Shown here: positions 61,310 to 64,000 of the stretch, in pieces | Layout: each line of letters starts with the position of its first letter | Position numbering within the stretch: the stretch's first letter is position 1 | Assembly (NCBI RefSeq): GCF_013114595.1 | Contig: NZ_VTXE01000008.1 | Span: 1 to 64,000 of the forward strand | Reading direction: 5' to 3' | Length of the DNA: 64,000 nt | Source of the DNA: Vibrio sp. 99-8-1 | GTDB lineage: Bacteria > Pseudomonadota > Gammaproteobacteria > Enterobacterales > Vibrionaceae | Made by a program: the position numbers and the translations under genes | The notes under the pieces: model-generated | Seen by the model: the letters and a program-made list of their open reading frames with translations, nothing else | What the model was told of the DNA's origin: nothing | Database searches by the model: none

Positions 61310-62701
61310 ATGGAAAATAAAACAAAACTTGGCCTGTCCAGCATCATCTTTTTCGTCCTGTCGGGTCTTATTGGTATTGATGGATTAGCACCGGCAGCGA
61401 GTGTAGGCCCATCTGTTTTTGGTTGGTGGTTACTTATCATCCTTTTGTTCGTCATCCCTTATGTTTTTATTGTATGCGAACTTAGTTCAGCGTTCCCCGG
61501 AGAAGGTGGAATTTATGAATGGACATTGCGTGGCATGGGTTCAAAAAATGCTGCCCGAGTAAGTTGGTATTATTGGATAAACGTTCCCTTCTGGATACCT
61601 TCTGTTTACTTAATTTGTGGTGGCATGCTATCTGAGCTTTTCTGGCCTGATATGAGTATTTGGGGAATGATAGCGATTGCTATCGTCATGGTTTGGGCAA
61701 CGGTTTTTGTTGCCAATGCATCAATGGACACAGGAAAACTTGTTAACACCATTGGCGGCATTTCAAAAGTAGCCATCATGATTGCATTTGCGGTTGGTGG
61801 ATACATGCTGATCGGCAATGGTAGCGAGCCTGCTGTAGAACTGACGCTAGAAACCATGAAACCGTCAATGGGAGCATCTTTTATTTATGCACCCACATTG
61901 ATCTATATGTTTTTAGGGGTAGAAACGGTTGCCTGCTTGGGATCCAACATTAAAAACCCCGAGCGTAACTTACCTCTAGGCATATTAATCGCCATTGCCA
62001 TTATTGTGGTTCTATACTGGTTTGCAACGTCATCAATGATATTAGCAATCCCGCAAGAAGACTTATCGTTAGTTGGTGGGCTAGTACAAACATTACAAAT
62101 ACTATTTGGTCACACTGGCATAGGTAATGTCGTCACGATTACTCTATCACTATTGGCAGTGTTGGGGCTGTTTACCTATATCATCCCTTGGATTATGGCC
62201 GCTTCTCGAGCGGCAGTTGAAGCGGCTAACGCACAGGAAATGCCAGCAATATTCGCAGTAACAAACAAAAATGGTTCACCATTTGGTTCCAACATACTTA
62301 CCGGTGTAATTTCCACTGCCGCGTTAATCATCTACGGTTTTATGGCGGGAAGTGCGGATGATCTATTTTGGTCACTGTTTGCCTTCGCTAACTTCTTACT
62401 GTTTATTACTTACTTTTTCTTCTTTATCTCATTTGTTCGCTTAAGAACATTAGAGCCAGAAGCAAAAAGACCGTTTAAAATTCCGGGAGGAAAAGGAGTT
62501 GCCTACATCGTAGCCATTATACCCGCGATTTTGCTTCTGTTTGCCTGCTTGCTTTTTGTATTCCCAGACATTCTAACTGGCGTAATAGATTGGCAGTACT
62601 CTAGCCCCACTCTTATTGCCATTGTGCTTGCTTTGGTATTAATAGAAATGAGCATTAATAAGCTAAGAAAAGCTCAAGGTGAAGCAATACAAGCCGAGTA
62701 A
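61310..62701 (+). CDS. aguD: APC-family permease, likely agmatine/putrescine exchanger
   Basis: A 463-residue amino acid/polyamine permease with about twelve membrane segments, the first APC block (SSIIFFVLSGLIGIDGLAPAASVGPS) and ELSSAFPGEGGIYEWTLRGMG near residue 65. In the context of agmatine deiminase and PTC it most likely swaps agmatine for putrescine, as AguD does in lactic acid bacteria. CGAGGTAC precedes the ATG and a strong terminator follows. Confidence 0.85.
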   Translation: MENKTKLGLSSIIFFVLSGLIGIDGLAPAASVGPSVFGWWLLIILLFVIPYVFIVCELSSAFPGEGGIYEWTLRGMGSKNAARVSWYYWINVPFWIPSVYLICGGMLSELFWPDMSIWGMIAIAIVMVWATVFVANASMDTGKLVNTIGGISKVAIMIAFAVGGYMLIGNGSEPAVELTLETMKPSMGASFIYAPTLIYMFLGVETVACLGSNIKNPERNLPLGILIAIAIIVVLYWFATSSMILAIPQEDLSLVGGLVQTLQILFGHTGIGNVVTITLSLLAVLGLFTYIIPWIMAASRAAVEAANAQEMPAIFAVTNKNGSPFGSNILTGVISTAALIIYGFMAGSADDLFWSLFAFANFLLFITYFFFFISFVRLRTLEPEAKRPFKIPGGKGVAYIVAIIPAILLLFACLLFVFPDILTGVIDWQYSSPTLIAIVLALVLIEMSINKLRKAQGEAIQAE

Positions 62702-62708
62702 TCAAGTC

Positions 62709-62742
62709 AGATATACCAGCCTAGCTGGTATATCTTTTTTTT
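62709..62742 (+). terminator. Rho-independent terminator of aguA-aguD
   Basis: AGATATACCAGC and GCTGGTATATCT form a 12-bp perfect stem around CTA, followed by seven further T, eight bases after the permease stop. Confidence 0.95.
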
Positions 62743-62795
62743 AGAGCTCCAGCCGTCGTCTGCGTTCGCTCAGATTTGCCAAAATTACCATCATT

Positions 62796-63722
62796 TTAGA
62801 CAGGTGTCCTACAGCTTTCCCATGGTCTTGGTTCTAGCACTTGTTTTAGTAGATCTATAAACCCAGACACTCTGGCAGAACGCTCTTTCTCTGGGCTACT
62901 GAGCAGGGCCACTATATCGGCATCGGGAAGGTGATAGTCATCGAGTAATCTAACCAACTCACCGCTGTTTATCTGCGGTAATACGTCCCATTCTGAACGC
63001 ATAACAATGCCTAAGCCGTCTTTAGCCCACTCTTTTATTACACGGCCTTCATTGCATGCCAATACTGGGTTAATTCGAACCAGATCCTGCTTATCATTGT
63101 TATCATTAACAAAAGACCATAGAGTCACATCTTCGTTGTTTTCGCGAAGAGCCAAGCAGTCATGATTGAGCAGTTGCTGGGGAGAGCTAGGTTTACCTCG
63201 TTTATTAATATAGTCCGGTGAGGCGCAAATAAAGCGTCTGTTTTTGGCCAGCGTGATCATTTTAAGTGACGAGTCTTTTAGAGCACCGATATAGATCACC
63301 ACATCCCATTTATGATGATTCGACCACGATGGTTTATCTGATAACTCCAGTTCAACTTTAAGTTGTGGATGCTGCTGCTTGTACTGAGCTAATAAGGGCG
63401 CAACATAATCATTACCAAACCCTAGTGGTGCTAACACCCTTAATGTTCCACAGATATGCTGTTTTCTCTCATCCAACTGCTCTTGGAGGTTATCCAACTC
63501 CTCTAATATAGGCCTGCCGCGTTCCAGCAACATATGCCCTTCTTCTGTTAGCACCACCGTCCGGGATGGCCTCTGGATAAGAGTCACCGACAACTTTTTC
63601 TCTATATGCTTAACTCTAAGGGTCACCGATGGGGGAGTTATATTCAATGCTCGCGCAACATCAGCCAATGTTTTGTGGCTGGCAATGGTTGCGATAAAGC
63701 GCAAATCGTCCGTATTAATCAT
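62796..63722 (-). CDS. LysR-family transcriptional regulator
   Basis: A 308-residue LysR protein: winged helix (LRFIATIASHKTLADVARALNITPPSVTLRVKHIEKKL, residues 7-44) and effector domain with the FICASPDYINKRGKPSSP block near residue 163 seen in the CrgA/YafC-like LysR subgroup. It is divergent from a D-threonine aldolase/D-serine dehydratase-like gene 103 bases away and converges with the agmatine operon. The divergent gene is the most likely target. Confidence 0.9.
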   Translation of the reverse strand: MINTDDLRFIATIASHKTLADVARALNITPPSVTLRVKHIEKKLSVTLIQRPSRTVVLTEEGHMLLERGRPILEELDNLQEQLDERKQHICGTLRVLAPLGFGNDYVAPLLAQYKQQHPQLKVELELSDKPSWSNHHKWDVVIYIGALKDSSLKMITLAKNRRFICASPDYINKRGKPSSPQQLLNHDCLALRENNEDVTLWSFVNDNNDKQDLVRINPVLACNEGRVIKEWAKDGLGIVMRSEWDVLPQINSGELVRLLDDYHLPDADIVALLSSPEKERSARVSGFIDLLKQVLEPRPWESCRTPV

Positions 63723-63825
63723 TAAGGTAAAACCTAATCAATAAGTAAATTTAAATTAATATAATGCATAACCAAGTTATTAGATACTTGAGTAAATATA
63801 ATCCAACGACTCAAGGTTTATCACT

Positions 63826-64000
63826 ATGCACCCAGACTCTCAACATCAAGCAGATTGGCTAACCCGTTATCATCAGTTAGATACGCCATTTCTCTCTATC
63901 GACAAAACCATTTTTTTGAACAATCTTGCCATGTTAAAAAACAAGATTGAGCAGCTTGGGTCAACGCTAAGACCACACTTTAAAACGATCCGTGCCTTAG
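63826..64000 (+). CDS. DSD1-like PLP enzyme (D-serine dehydratase/D-threonine aldolase family), partial
   Basis: Only the first 58 codons are in the window. TPFLSIDKTIFLNNLAMLK followed by LRPHFKTIRAL is the N-terminal signature of the alanine-racemase-like fold III enzymes that act on D-threonine, D-serine or 3-hydroxyaspartate; the Lys in HFKT is the PLP-binding residue. The rest lies beyond the window end. The divergent LysR gene may regulate it. Confidence 0.8.
   Translation, partial: MHPDSQHQADWLTRYHQLDTPFLSIDKTIFLNNLAMLKNKIEQLGSTLRPHFKTIRAL

Noticed and set aside
1..64000. CRISPR arrays, tRNA or rRNA genes, insertion sequences with transposases, prophage genes
   Set aside because: None could be supported: no regularly spaced repeats, no cloverleaf or rRNA-like sequence noticed and no transposase or integrase among the translated frames.

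Overview
The window looks like chromosomal DNA of a marine gammaproteobacterium of the Vibrionaceae, most likely Vibrio. The signs are a TonB2-type cluster in the Vibrio order (DUF3450, TtpC, ExbB, ExbD, TonB, TPR protein), a sialic acid TRAP/nan cluster with an RpiR-type regulator, a VgrG/PAAR island, moderate to low GC, and several copies of a palindromic intergenic repeat that I know to be common in Vibrio genomes. No rRNA, tRNA, CRISPR array, integrase, transposase or replication origin was seen.

Layout. 1-4.0 kb: right end of a repeat copy, a LysR regulator and lutCBA (L-lactate oxidation), all on the minus strand. 4.8-10.2 kb: a secreted YHS protein, a VgrG/DUF6931-like/PAAR type VI secretion island and a membrane diguanylate cyclase. 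10.2-13.1 kb: a GST/CurA reductase pair with a TetR regulator and two matching TetR operators, then a Dabb protein. 13.2-18.2 kb: a six-gene TonB2-type energy-transduction operon with a Fur-box-like site upstream. Divergent from it (18.6-21.6 kb) is a compact electron-transfer module: a NosR-like FMN/Fe-S membrane protein, a 53-residue membrane protein and a flavodoxin-FAD-NAD(P) reductase, followed by a possible 44-residue peptide.

21.7-34.0 kb: a complete hexuronate regulon. A TRAP transporter (dctP on one side, dctQM on the other) imports the uronate. UxaC, UxuB, UxuA, KdgK and Eda convert glucuronate through fructuronate, mannonate, KDG and KDPG to pyruvate and glyceraldehyde-3-phosphate. 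UxuR-type operators and a CRP-like site fill the divergent control region. A cytosolic GH31 glycosidase sits inside the operon.

34.3-55.4 kb: a very large amino-sugar region. The canonical arm is siaP-siaQ-siaM-nanA on the minus strand, divergent from nanE-nanK-nagA on the plus strand. A second, duplicated arm holds an OFA-type MFS carrier, two NanM-like epimerases (one exported, one apparently cytosolic), an RpiR/NanR-like regulator and a second NanA-like lyase; two of its promoters share a 63-bp conserved block. Between the arms is an unusual five-gene operon: AGE epimerase, NagB-like isomerase/deaminase, PIG-L deacetylase, class II aldolase and PfkB kinase, with a consensus CRP site upstream and a convergent ROK regulator. 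I propose it is an undescribed alternative catabolic route for ManNAc/GlcNAc or a related N-acyl sugar; this is the most interesting system here.

55.5-64.0 kb: a degenerate EAL-HDOD protein, a CbpA-type DnaJ protein, a TetR regulator with a decayed repeat copy upstream, an agmatine deiminase module (putrescine carbamoyltransferase, agmatine deiminase, APC exchanger), a LysR regulator, and the start of a D-threonine aldolase/D-serine dehydratase-like gene cut by the window end.
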